NCBI GenBank assembly: GCA_024279915.1
Contig: JAJRRB010000012.1
Span: 1-58,333 of the forward strand
Reading direction: 5' to 3'
Source of the DNA: Deltaproteobacteria bacterium
GTDB taxonomy: Bacteria > Desulfobacterota > Desulfuromonadia > Desulfuromonadales > BM103
DNA length: 58,333 nt
A program made the position numbers and the translations under genes. Below, in pieces: positions 44,572 through 53,443 of the stretch; position 1 is the first letter of the stretch, and each line of letters opens with the position of its first letter. Under the pieces are notes generated by a model that was not told the DNA's origin, made no database searches, and worked only from the letters and a program-made list of their open reading frames with translations.

Positions 44572-46324
44572 TGTTTTCTCCCTCAATCGTATGCATTGCA
44601 TCGAATTTACACATTTGCGCACAGACACCACAGCCGTTACAGATATTGGGATCAACACGTACCTTCTGTTTTTCGCCAGAAGCGGTTAAACCTAAAGCCA
44701 TACAGGCGACCTTCAGGCAAGCCCGACAACCGGTACACTTGTCCTGTTCGACAGTCATGGCATCTTTACGGATCTTGTAACGCAGAATGCAGGGGTTCTT
44801 GTCGATCAGTACATAGGGCCCAGGGGTTTCGAGACCCTTCTTGATGGCGGCTTCGGTCTCTTTGAGATCGTATGCGTTGAGCTCCGCGACATTGTCGATG
44901 CCCAGCGCTTTAACCAGCGGAGCAATCTCGACCTGGCGGGTGGGGACACCCTGCAGAGTCACGCCACTACCGGGGTTTTCCTGGCCGCCGGTCATGCCGG
45001 TAGTACGGTTATCCATGATGATGACCAAAGCATTACCAGCGTTGTAGGCCATGCTTAACAGGCCGGTCATCCCTGAATGAAAAAAGGTTGAATCTCCGAT
45101 AACGGCCACCGGTTTCTCATCTCGTCCGGCAATGGCGTTAACCTTGGCCATACCGTGAGCCGCGCTGATGCTGGCACCCATGTCGATGACCGAGTGCATG
45201 GCGTTCATCGGTGGCAGCGCGCCCAGAGTGTAGCAGCCGATATCGCCGGAGACGAAGACCTTGAGTTTACTGAGGATGGTAAAGAGGTCACGGTGTGCAC
45301 AGCTCGGGCAGAAGACTGGCGGACGTTGTGGCAGACCTTCTACTGGATTGGCCTTCTCGCCGCTGCTTTCGCCAAGGGCAGTGCGGATAATGTCGGCATT
45401 AATCTCGCCGCAGAGGGGCAGTTTGTTCTTGCCGATATCGACGTTGATGCCCATGGCACGAATCTGCTCTTCAAAGATGGCATCCATTTCTTCAACAATC
45501 ATCAGTCGTTTGACGCTACCGGCAAATTCGCGGATTTTCTTTTCCGGGAGTGGATGAACCAACCCCAGTTTCAGAATTGAGGCATTCGGACAAGCTTCGC
45601 GAACATGCTGGTAAGCAACTCCTGAAGTGATGATACCGAGATCTGTCTCTGCCATCTCAATTCGATTCAGGGGAGTGGTCTCAGCAAATTCCTGTAGTTT
45701 GAGAAGCCGCGCTTCAACTTCAATGTGCTTGAGTTTGCCGAAATTGGGCAACATGACATATTTGGGGACATCCTTGACCCATTCGCCGATCTGCGGAGCA
45801 ATTTTGTCTCCTGGGACAACGACTCCCTTAGCGTGCGAAACCCGTGTCGTCGTGCGCAGCATCAATGGTGTATCGAATGCCTCGGATATCTCGAAACCGG
45901 CGCGAACCATATCATAAGCTTCCTGAGAATCGGCCGGATCGAGCATCGGAACTTTGGCAAATTTGGCGTAGTTGCGGCTGTCCTGCTCATTCTGTGAAGA
46001 GTGCATCCCCGGATCGTCTGAAACCATCAGAATCAGCCCGGCGTTGACGCCGGTGTAGGTCAGAGTCAGCAAAGCATCGGCGGCCACATTGACTCCGACA
46101 TGTTTCATGGTCGAGAGGGAACGTCCACCGGCAATAGAACCACCGATCACCGACTCCAGAGCAACCTTTTCATTCGGAGCCCACTCGCAGTAGACATCAC
46201 CCAACCGGGCGACTTCTTCGAGGGTTTCGGTGCTGGGGGTGCCGGGGTAGCCAGAGGCGAAGACCCCACCAGAATCCCCGAAACCGAGTGCAATGGCTTC
46301 GTTGCCGGAAATTATTTTTTTCAT
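44558..46324 (-). CDS. iorA: indolepyruvate:ferredoxin oxidoreductase alpha subunit
   Basis: 588 residues from the ATG at 46324, preceded by GGAAGG. The N-terminal pyrimidine-binding domain begins IISGNEAIALG. The TPP-binding part has GDIGCYTLG and a GDSTFF...MDN motif of the GD-X-N type. The C-terminus has two ferredoxin clusters, CTGCRACLKVAC and CNGCGVCAQMC; the first has an unusual spacing typical of IorA. It forms an operon with iorB and participates in aromatic amino-acid degradation (or, reversed, synthesis) in anaerobes. Confidence 0.96.
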   Translation of the reverse strand: MKKIISGNEAIALGFGDSGGVFASGYPGTPSTETLEEVARLGDVYCEWAPNEKVALESVIGGSIAGGRSLSTMKHVGVNVAADALLTLTYTGVNAGLILMVSDDPGMHSSQNEQDSRNYAKFAKVPMLDPADSQEAYDMVRAGFEISEAFDTPLMLRTTTRVSHAKGVVVPGDKIAPQIGEWVKDVPKYVMLPNFGKLKHIEVEARLLKLQEFAETTPLNRIEMAETDLGIITSGVAYQHVREACPNASILKLGLVHPLPEKKIREFAGSVKRLMIVEEMDAIFEEQIRAMGINVDIGKNKLPLCGEINADIIRTALGESSGEKANPVEGLPQRPPVFCPSCAHRDLFTILSKLKVFVSGDIGCYTLGALPPMNAMHSVIDMGASISAAHGMAKVNAIAGRDEKPVAVIGDSTFFHSGMTGLLSMAYNAGNALVIIMDNRTTGMTGGQENPGSGVTLQGVPTRQVEIAPLVKALGIDNVAELNAYDLKETEAAIKKGLETPGPYVLIDKNPCILRYKIRKDAMTVEQDKCTGCRACLKVACMALGLTASGEKQKVRVDPNICNGCGVCAQMCKFDAMHTIEGENNANL

Positions 46325-46612
46325 CAAAACCTTCCTTTTTTTTGACTCCATGATGTTTTATTGACTGCAACCCTTAAGTTGTTTGCTGACTACAACATTC
46401 TGGGTTGGCTCCCTCAAGAGGAGCCGGATGAATATAGGATGTGAACCCTTCTTGTACCTGTAGATTCAGATTTCGTCAAAACAATTTATTTGGCCTGACG
46501 ATCACCACCCGCGAGGTGGACCATTTGCGCAGCAAACTCATTGATTTTCTACATTTCCGGGGGGATATTTTTTACCTTGGGGACGACAACCCTGGTGACC
46601 CTCTCAATTTTT
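46325..46612. promoter_or_regulatory. iorA upstream region with hairpin and a cytochrome-leader-like motif
   Basis: GGCTCC (46407-46412) and GGAGCC (46420-46425) form a perfect stem. At 46556-46569 the 14-mer TCCGGGGGGATATT is identical to the ribosome-binding-site motif of both plus-strand cytochrome leaders but no gene follows it. A 67-codon frame here has no ribosome binding site and is not supported. Confidence 0.4.
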
Positions 46613-47773
46613 CTACCCTGCAGCAACTGACCGCAGTCGCTTGATCATTTGTTCCAGATAGACCCGAGGGCAAGCAAAGTTAATACGGGTAAATTGCGAA
46701 TCACCAAAATCACTGCCGGCAGAGGGGCCAACTCCATGGTTCAGCATGTACTGCTGGACATCATCAACGCCAAGACCGCTGGCATCGACCCAAGCCAGAA
46801 AGGTCGCCTGCGCAGGCCGGTAGCAGAAGCCATCCAGCTGATTTAACTCTTTTGCCAAATAGTCTCGATTGCCACGCAGGTAATCGAGCTGTGCTTTGAG
46901 CCAATCATCACACTCTGTGAAAGCAGCAACAGTAGCGACCTGCCCCAGAACATTGACCCAAGGCAGAATACCTAGCGTCGCGCGATGATAACGTTTACGG
47001 ATAGCAGGATTGGGGATCACCACGAAAGAGGCACCAAGTCCAGCCATGTTAAAGGTTTTGCTGGGAGCCATGATGGTGATCGTCTGCTCACCAATCTCAC
47101 TCAGAGTACCGGCAGGGATATGCTTGGCAGCTTCGTCCAGCAGCAGGTCACAGTGGATTTCATCGGAGCAGAGCAGCACATTGTGCTTTAGACAAATAGA
47201 TTCAATGTGCTTTAGCTCAGCCTCGGTCAGAACCGAGCCACAGGGATTCATGGGGTTGCAGAATAAAAAGAGTTTGCACAGGGGATCAGCAGCTTTGCGC
47301 TCAAGTTCATCAAAATCGAGGACCCAGCGTTCATTCGCCTGACCTTCATTTTCCAGCACCGTACCCACGGTCAGATTCACTAGCCCGTTGTGCTTGGCTG
47401 CTTGCAATAGTGGACCGTAGTTAGGGGTCTGCACCAGCACCTTGTCACCTGGTTCGCAAAAGGCCTTACAGGCAACGTTAAACGCAGAGACCACGCCGGG
47501 GATCCAGAGGAGCCACTCGGCATCGACATCCCAATCATACTGTTTTTTCAGCCAATGAATGACGGCAGCATGTAAGGGTTGCACTACGTCTGGCAGATGA
47601 TAGCCCAATACGCCGTGTTCAATCCGCTCATGGATGGCATCAAGAATTGGCTGGGGACATTTAAAATCGGCATCGGCAACCCACATCGGCAAGATACTTT
47701 CATCATGGCGAAGCCATTTGTATGCATGAGTACTGCGACGTTCGATAATTTCATCAAAGGGTGAAGCGGTCAT
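46613..47773 (-). CDS. patB: PatB/MalY-type PLP aminotransferase (cystathionine beta-lyase family)
   Basis: 386 residues, class I/II aminotransferase fold. The beginning FDEIIERRSTHAYKW and LPMWVADADF are characteristic of the MalY/PatB group. The PLP lysine is in MAPSKTFNMAGLG. Members cleave C-S bonds of cystathionine or cysteine conjugates, giving pyruvate, ammonia and a thiol. The ATG at 47773 follows AGGAA. It is divergent from a cysteine desulfidase-like gene, which fits a joint role in sulfur amino-acid breakdown (inference). Confidence 0.9.
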   Translation of the reverse strand: MTASPFDEIIERRSTHAYKWLRHDESILPMWVADADFKCPQPILDAIHERIEHGVLGYHLPDVVQPLHAAVIHWLKKQYDWDVDAEWLLWIPGVVSAFNVACKAFCEPGDKVLVQTPNYGPLLQAAKHNGLVNLTVGTVLENEGQANERWVLDFDELERKAADPLCKLFLFCNPMNPCGSVLTEAELKHIESICLKHNVLLCSDEIHCDLLLDEAAKHIPAGTLSEIGEQTITIMAPSKTFNMAGLGASFVVIPNPAIRKRYHRATLGILPWVNVLGQVATVAAFTECDDWLKAQLDYLRGNRDYLAKELNQLDGFCYRPAQATFLAWVDASGLGVDDVQQYMLNHGVGPSAGSDFGDSQFTRINFACPRVYLEQMIKRLRSVAAG

Positions 47774-47932
47774 GGGTAAGTTCCTACGAAACTAGTAATA
47801 TGATGTCCCTCTTAACGAATAGAAGAACCTGACGAAAAGTATTGAACTCCTAACACCATGCTCAAGAGCATGTCAAACCCAAAAGTCTTCAGAGGTTTGC
47901 GCTCTCTGACAGAAACAAGTTCACTAATTCAT

Positions 47933-47974
47933 GATAAGCATTATCTTGTCCGTTTATCAACAAATGAGTTAATA
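47933..47974 (+). promoter_or_regulatory. promoter with operator-like palindrome before the desulfidase gene
   Basis: TTGTCC (47946-47951), 17 bases, then TTAATA (47969-47974). The palindrome GATAA-GCA-TTATC (47933-47945) abuts the -35. The start codon lies about 32 bases downstream of the -10. Confidence 0.4.
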
Positions 47975-48006
47975 TTCACCCTGAAACTTTCACAAACGGA
48001 GAAAAA

Positions 48007-49287
48007 ATGCAGCCCGAAGACAAACGCTACCAGGCATACCTGGCCATATTAAGAGAAGAGCTGGTTCCGGCCATGGGGTGTACAGAGCCGATTGCAATAG
48101 CCTATGCCGCAGCACGCGCGAGAGAAGTTCTAGGTGTCCTGCCAGAACGAGTCACGATCGAAGTCAGCCGGAACATCATAAAAAACGTAAAAAGTGTAGT
48201 AGTTCCCAACACCGGGAATCTCAAAGGAATTGAAGCTTCAGCGGTCGCAGGGATTGTTGCTGGTAATGCAGATAAAGCACTGGAAGTCATTTCTTCTATT
48301 GATGACTCCGGTCGTGAAAGGCTAAGGGCTTTCCTGGATTGTAAAGAAATCATAGTCAATGAGTCAGAAAGTGGGTTAATTTTTGACTTGGTAGTGTCTG
48401 TTTTTGCAGAAGAATCCTGCGCCAGCGTAAGAATCTCCCACTATCATACAAACATCATGCTGATCACAAAGAACGATGAAATAATATATCAAAATCAGGG
48501 GTGTGATGAAGTTGATATCTCCAACCAAACGGACCGTTCCATACTAAAGATCAGAGATATTCTTGAGTTTGCAGAAACGGTGGATGTTCAAGAAGTTGAA
48601 GAGTTACTGCAACGCCAGATCGATTACAACATGGCGATTGCCGAGGAAGGACTGAAAAGTGACTGGGGCGCCAATGTTGGTTCAGTGCTCATTGACTCAT
48701 GGGGTAATGATGTCAAGGTCCGTGCAAAAGCGTTCGCCGCGGCGGGTTCAGATGCCAGGATGAGTGGTTGTGAACTGCCAGTCATGATCGTATCTGGGAG
48801 TGGTAATCAGGGGATTACTGCCTCTGTGCCAGTGATCGTATATGCAAAAGAGCTGGGATCGGACAAGGACACCCTGCTCCGTGCACTGATTGTATCGAAC
48901 CTTGTCACTATTCACCAAAAGACCGGGATAGGCCAATTATCAGCGTTTTGTGGAGTTGTAAGCGCAGGCTGCGGAGCTGGAGCCGGGATTGCGTGGTTGC
49001 ATGGCGGCAGATTCGAGGAAGTCGCTCATACCATCGTCAATGCACTGGCGACAGTTTCCGGGATTGTCTGTGACGGAGCCAAGCCGTCGTGCGCGGCGAA
49101 AATTTCCGCATCAGTCGATGCCGGGATTCTTGGTTTTTTAATGTTCGAAAGAGGACAACAATTTTACGGGGGCGATGGGCTTGTCTCGAAGGGTGTTGAG
49201 AATACGATAAACAACATCAGCCGTCTCGGCCGCGATGGGATGCGGGAAACCGATAAAGAGATTATTCGCATCATGCTTGGCGAGTAG
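48007..49287 (+). CDS. cyuA: L-cysteine desulfidase-like protein (UPF0597/CyuA family)
   Basis: 426 residues, the usual size. The family (YhaM/CyuA) is oxygen-sensitive and holds a [4Fe-4S] cluster; it splits L-cysteine to pyruvate, ammonia and sulfide. Typical stretches are AMGCTEPIA near residue 24, VSAGCGAGAG and VCDGAKPSCAAK, which supply the cluster cysteines. The ATG follows GGAG. Divergent to patB with shared upstream DNA. Substrate assignment is from the family only. Confidence 0.88.
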   Translation: MQPEDKRYQAYLAILREELVPAMGCTEPIAIAYAAARAREVLGVLPERVTIEVSRNIIKNVKSVVVPNTGNLKGIEASAVAGIVAGNADKALEVISSIDDSGRERLRAFLDCKEIIVNESESGLIFDLVVSVFAEESCASVRISHYHTNIMLITKNDEIIYQNQGCDEVDISNQTDRSILKIRDILEFAETVDVQEVEELLQRQIDYNMAIAEEGLKSDWGANVGSVLIDSWGNDVKVRAKAFAAAGSDARMSGCELPVMIVSGSGNQGITASVPVIVYAKELGSDKDTLLRALIVSNLVTIHQKTGIGQLSAFCGVVSAGCGAGAGIAWLHGGRFEEVAHTIVNALATVSGIVCDGAKPSCAAKISASVDAGILGFLMFERGQQFYGGDGLVSKGVENTINNISRLGRDGMRETDKEIIRIMLGE

Positions 49288-49312
49288 CGTGGAGACTTCT
49301 GCACCCAGAAAC

Positions 49313-50629
49313 TTATGTCCCACGATTCTTGACAATGAACCAAAAGAGCGGAGAGGCCATATAGCCTACTGCTGTGACAAAGGCCATAAGTAGGGGCACA
49401 GTATAGTGATCACGATGGACCCCTAACGCCAAAAGAAAGAGAAACGCACCAAGGACAAGCACCCGCACAACTTTGGGGATTTTCGGCAGTATGGAACGAC
49501 CGAAGTGAGCATAAGGCACTCGGGAGACCATCAGCAGTGCGGTGACTACAATGATTATCCCACTGATCGCATCGTTGGCAATGAATACACAAGTGGTGCC
49601 CACCATTAGCGCAGCGGCGGGTGACGGCATCCCTGAGAAGGTGGTCACGCCACCCAGAATTCCCTGCTTTCTCTTCTCAACGACAAAGCGAATCAGGCGA
49701 TACACCGTCGCGCCAACGTATACCCCGCCCAGCACTATTCCGACCCACAGGTGAGTAAACGATGCGGCGGCGATCAGCCCCGTGGTGAGCCCAAAGCTCG
49801 TCCCGTCGGCCACATCGTCGAACAACTCCCCCTTAGGGGTGGAGCCCCACCGCTCTGCAGCGCGCCCATCGAAGAGATCAAGAAACTGTCCCAGGAACAC
49901 CAGTCCAAGAGCGTAGACCAGCGGATGGCCGGTGAGCACAACCCAACAACCAGCGAGCCCGCATAGCAAATTCATGATGCTCAGGATATTGGCATACCAG
50001 TAATTCGGGATGAGTTTAAAGACCGTAGAGCAAAATGCAAGACTTGTGCATATCCCTAAAAGCGGCAGAATAGTGCGACCAAGAAACGGCAGCGGCCCAT
50101 AGATCAAAACAAGGCCTACGACGATCAGGAGCACGACCACAAGAAACGTCTTGGCTTTACCAAACAGGTTCGCCGCCTTGACCTTTGAGAATCGTCTGGA
50201 AATCTGACCGGTGATGTCGAAAGCCAGAAACAAAGACACCAGCACGGGGTCCAGCCACCCTCGCCAAGCCATGTAAATCAGCATGGGAGAGTACATCAGT
50301 TTATCGGAGAAGGGATCAATCGACTCCCCCTCCTCAGTGTACAGGTCGCATTTGCGGGCTATATCGCCATCAGTGATATCGGTAATCATCCAGAAGGTAA
50401 AAAAGAGAAAACAAAGCCGCGGATAGCCCATATGCAGAAATGCCACGGAGATAAACCCCATGGGGTATCGAGCCCGACTGATGGCGTTGGGGTGGAGCCA
50501 GGAGTGGCTGCGTACCCATGCGATCTGTTGGGGGGTTCGCAGAAACCAGATCACAGCAAAACGCTCCGCGCCCAGCATCAGCAGAACAGGAATCGCGATC
50601 TCAATCAGGATTGAACTGTAAGGGGTCAT
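49313..50629 (-). CDS. double-domain CDP-alcohol phosphatidyltransferase-like membrane protein
   Basis: 438 residues with many hydrophobic segments. Two CDP-alcohol phosphatidyltransferase signatures are visible. The first reads DITDGDIARKC...GESIDPFSDK, matching the DxxDGxxARxnGxxxDxxxD pattern and resembling phosphatidylglycerophosphate synthases. The second reads DLFDGRAAERWGSTPKGELFDDVAD, resembling phosphatidylserine synthase except that AR is AE. The usual enzymes have one domain, so this is a fusion. It probably makes an unusual or dual-headgroup phospholipid; the alcohol substrate is unknown. Convergent with the desulfidase gene. Confidence 0.82.
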   Translation of the reverse strand: MTPYSSILIEIAIPVLLMLGAERFAVIWFLRTPQQIAWVRSHSWLHPNAISRARYPMGFISVAFLHMGYPRLCFLFFTFWMITDITDGDIARKCDLYTEEGESIDPFSDKLMYSPMLIYMAWRGWLDPVLVSLFLAFDITGQISRRFSKVKAANLFGKAKTFLVVVLLIVVGLVLIYGPLPFLGRTILPLLGICTSLAFCSTVFKLIPNYWYANILSIMNLLCGLAGCWVVLTGHPLVYALGLVFLGQFLDLFDGRAAERWGSTPKGELFDDVADGTSFGLTTGLIAAASFTHLWVGIVLGGVYVGATVYRLIRFVVEKRKQGILGGVTTFSGMPSPAAALMVGTTCVFIANDAISGIIIVVTALLMVSRVPYAHFGRSILPKIPKVVRVLVLGAFLFLLALGVHRDHYTVPLLMAFVTAVGYMASPLFWFIVKNRGT

Positions 50630-50886
50630 AGATTCTCAATCAAATTATTAAGGTTTGCTCTTGAGTCATGGCTCTTTTCAACAGCATATTACATTAGTAT
50701 TGCTATGATGTCCTCCAATCTCGGAATTATATCCCCTAATCCTCAATTAACGTGTGGTCACCCAGCTCCCAGGTCCTACCGATATATCACCAATCAACAT
50801 TTTTCGCTCTCAACAAGTTGAAGTGTCAAGCAACAGGTTTAAACTGAAGAAACAGACTGTATAGAAACTATCATAAGGAGTCGACA

Positions 50887-51627
50887 ATGAAATCACTACG
50901 TGGAAAGACGGCCCTGGTAACAGGCGGCACCCGCGGTATCGGAGCCGCATCAGCGTATCAACTGGCTGAAGCCGGAGCAAATATTGCCATCACTTACAGC
51001 TCATCAGCCGAATCGGCACAAGAAGAGGTCGACAGACTTGAGGGGTTGAGCATTGAAGCCCGTGCGTACAAGGCCGATGCTGCCAAGCCGGAGTCTCTGC
51101 CACAAGTTGTCGATCAGATAGTCAATGACCTCGGCGACATCGAAATTCTGGTTAACAATGCTGGTGTGTTTGCAGGCGGGATGATCGGTGAAATCGATTA
51201 TGTGGACTACCGCCGTATTATGTCGATTAACGTCGACGCACTCTTTACGACGACTCAAGCGGTACTCAAGTCAATGCCCGACGGCGGACGCATCATCAAT
51301 ATCGGCAGCGTCCTCGGTGAACGTGCCACGACCGCTGGTCTGAGCATTTATAACGCCAGCAAGTTTGCCGTTGCAGGTCTCACCCGCAGCTGGGCCAAAG
51401 ACCTTGCAAGCAGAAACATCCTGGTGAATGTCATTCAGCCAGGACCGATTGCCACTGTCATGAATCCGGAAGACGGGGAGAACTCGGACTTCATGCGTGG
51501 CCTCACAGCTCTCGGTCGCTACGGCCAGCCACACGAAGTGGCGTCCATGGTTGCTTTCCTTGCCGGTCCGGAAGCCACATATATCACCGGAGCGACGATT
51601 AACGTTGATGGCGGCTGGAACGCCTAA
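50887..51627 (+). CDS. short-chain dehydrogenase/reductase
   Basis: 246 residues, classical SDR. The nucleotide motif is TGGTRGIG (residues 11-18), NNAG lies near residue 90, and the catalytic Ser-Tyr-Lys are in NIGSVLGE and YNASK. The C-terminus GATINVDGGWNA is typical of FabG-like enzymes. The TGGTRG motif and downstream sequence favour an NADP(H) enzyme. AAGGAG precedes the ATG. No fatty-acid genes are adjacent, so the substrate is open. Confidence 0.93.
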   Translation: MKSLRGKTALVTGGTRGIGAASAYQLAEAGANIAITYSSSAESAQEEVDRLEGLSIEARAYKADAAKPESLPQVVDQIVNDLGDIEILVNNAGVFAGGMIGEIDYVDYRRIMSINVDALFTTTQAVLKSMPDGGRIINIGSVLGERATTAGLSIYNASKFAVAGLTRSWAKDLASRNILVNVIQPGPIATVMNPEDGENSDFMRGLTALGRYGQPHEVASMVAFLAGPEATYITGATINVDGGWNA

Positions 51628-51747
51628 ACCAGAATTGGAAATCGCATCGGGGACGCTTCTGGAAGTGACACGATGCTTGAGAATGATATACTGCACATAA
51701 GACTTCTTATTGCCCGCGAAAAACAATAATGCATAAGGAGGAGACTC

Positions 51748-51984
51748 ATGGACGTACACTTTGACACCAGCGATGGAGTCATCAATCGGTTGATCAGGTT
51801 CTGTCACAATGACAAAGAGTCGGCAGAAAAGCTCTATCAGGAAATTATTGTTGAGGGGAAGCGTAATATCCAGCTTCCCGATGGCCCGGCCATGTTGTCA
51901 CAGAGTCAAGCAGAGGAATTTGTCGAGCACTTCAGTTCAGAAGTCGGCCCAGAAATCTGGATATCGAAAAGCGGCAAATATTGA
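51748..51984 (+). CDS. small hypothetical protein, 78 residues
   Basis: The start has a strong ribosome binding site, AAGGAGGAGACTC before the ATG. Residues MDVHFDTSDGVINRLIRFCH and a helix rich in Glu/Lys follow; no membrane segment, no known motif. It is 120 bases behind the SDR on the same strand. Soluble, function unknown. Confidence 0.65.
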   Translation: MDVHFDTSDGVINRLIRFCHNDKESAEKLYQEIIVEGKRNIQLPDGPAMLSQSQAEEFVEHFSSEVGPEIWISKSGKY

Positions 51985-51993
51985 AATAGCGGC

Positions 51994-52023
51994 TTGACCT
52001 GGCGATTCCTTGACACGTATACG
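51994..52023 (+). promoter_or_regulatory. weak promoter candidate before secreted hypothetical
   Basis: TTGACC (51994-51999), 18 bases, TATACG (52018-52023). The -10 is part of an 8-base palindrome CGTATACG. It is about 190 bases before the next start, so the link is uncertain. Confidence 0.3.
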
Positions 52024-52213
52024 GTTTGATTCTTCTGTGTATTCTTACATTTCCTGTATGCAAGGGCTTTGGTGCATTGCAGGGATTTTGAGATAACTCA
52101 ACTTCTTGAGCTTCTCCAGTTGGACTTTGCCCACTCTTGCATGTATATTTTCACATAATTACTCGTTTTTATTCCTCTTTCCTATAAAAACCTCAAGCAT
52201 ATCGGGAGCAAAA

Positions 52214-52726
52214 ATGATCAGGCTGTTATTTACAATTTTGACGATAGCTTTATTTTATTCAAGTACTGTTCATGCGTATGGTAGGGACTATTCCAATGCA
52301 GAGCATTTGTGGAAATCAGAATCGAGCAAAGCGTATATCTCCGGAAAAACAGTCTTTGAAGGCAATATCGCCGTAATCAATTTATTCGTTATTGATTTTG
52401 ATAAGAGATATGGATGTAATTCCATGTTCAAAGTCGCATTTATTGACGATTATGAGTATGGGACGTTGGAGGAAACAATACCGATAGATGTTGGGTTTTT
52501 AAATTTATATGTTGATAATAAACTTATCTACGATGGTTCTATCGTACATATTAGATACTCAAATGGCGATGAATTCGGGGCTTCTATCTCTCCTGAAATA
52601 TTAAAGATCATATCTGAGGGTAATCTCCTGCAGATAGAGTTGGTAGACAAACTTGATATTATATTCAACCTCAATAACTCTGGACGGCATATAGACTCTG
52701 CGCAAAAAAGCTGTTCACAAGAATAA
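52214..52726 (+). CDS. secreted hypothetical protein, AT-rich
   Basis: 170 residues from the ATG at 52214, which follows GGGAG; a longer frame from 52106 would put 36 residues before a clear signal peptide (MIRLLFTILTIALFYSSTVHA) and is rejected. The mature protein has two cysteines (GCNSM and KSCSQE) and looks beta-rich. Codons are clearly richer in A/T than in the neighbours, which hints at transfer from elsewhere. No family recognised. A very strong hairpin follows at 52772. Confidence 0.6.
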   Translation: MIRLLFTILTIALFYSSTVHAYGRDYSNAEHLWKSESSKAYISGKTVFEGNIAVINLFVIDFDKRYGCNSMFKVAFIDDYEYGTLEETIPIDVGFLNLYVDNKLIYDGSIVHIRYSNGDEFGASISPEILKIISEGNLLQIELVDKLDIIFNLNNSGRHIDSAQKSCSQE

Positions 52727-52771
52727 TTTTCCCAGTGACATCTTCGTCTGTACCGGGGAATCAATCTTTAA

Positions 52772-52802
52772 AACGGGGGCACACAATTTGTGTGCCCCCG
52801 TT
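52772..52802 (+). terminator. perfect 14-bp hairpin
   Basis: AACGGGGGCACACA (52772-52785) and its exact complement (52789-52802) enclose ATT. No T-tract follows on the plus strand, so termination is likely but not certain. Confidence 0.6.
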
Positions 52803-52931
52803 ACGTTGCACGTAAAATGGCCCCACTTGTAAAACAATCTCCCGTGGAAGACTCGATTTCTAAACTTGTTCTGATTTATAATGTAAAGAGAAGGACCTAC
52901 GAAGGTGACTCCAGATCGGAAGGAGCATGAA

Positions 52932-53288
52932 ATGGGCCAGACAATACATTTCAATACGAGCGCACAGCTCTACGAGAATGGGCACGGCGACCTGGCAATC
53001 AGGTTCTCCAATAATCTGGTTTTTGAATCGGTAGGTATCCACCCCGAAAAAGGTTTCGTTACTGAAGCTCTTGAGATGCTGAACAGAGATGAGCGCCCAT
53101 CGGAATGGCGCATGATCCCATACTGCAAGCTCCTGAATGACGGACTTGGTTGGCAGCTTGTGGGCAGCATGGGATTCCTTGACGGCGACGAAACGAAACC
53201 GGCCATTGGATTGGATGTCAAACCTGAGGATCTTGGCGAACAGGCCAGGCGCTATCTGAAACCTGACCTGCCACGAAGCCTGTCATAA
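52932..53288 (+). CDS. hypothetical protein, 118 residues
   Basis: The ATG at 52932 is chosen over a GTG at 52905 because GGAAGGAG lies seven bases before it. The sequence begins MGQTIHFNTSAQLYENGHGD and has LNDGLGWQLVGSMGFLDGDE in the middle. Acidic, soluble, no membrane segment and no motif I recognise. It is separated from the preceding gene by the strong hairpin, so it is transcribed independently or with what follows. Confidence 0.6.
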   Translation: MGQTIHFNTSAQLYENGHGDLAIRFSNNLVFESVGIHPEKGFVTEALEMLNRDERPSEWRMIPYCKLLNDGLGWQLVGSMGFLDGDETKPAIGLDVKPEDLGEQARRYLKPDLPRSLS

Positions 53289-53388
53289 AGTTAGGGCTAA
53301 AAAGAGCTTGATCGCGCAATAAGGTCAAAGCAAGGGTTTGGTTTGCTGGCAAAGGTCTCCTGTAAAAGAATCTTTGTCCGGCGCGGCC

Positions 53389-53416
53389 TTGACCCTTGCC
53401 ATCAGCAGGGTAGAGT
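53389..53416 (+). promoter_or_regulatory. promoter candidate of the ATP-grasp/hydrolase operon
   Basis: TTGACC (53389-53394), 16 bases, TAGAGT (53411-53416). A start point near 53423 would give a leader of about 20 bases to the ATG at 53444, with AGGAG in it. Confidence 0.35.
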
Positions 53417-53443
53417 TAAGCAGATTCAGATCAGGAGACGCCG

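Noticed and set aside
46441-46644. 67-codon frame upstream of iorA
   Set aside because: No ribosome binding site, no recognisable motif, overlaps the end of patB.
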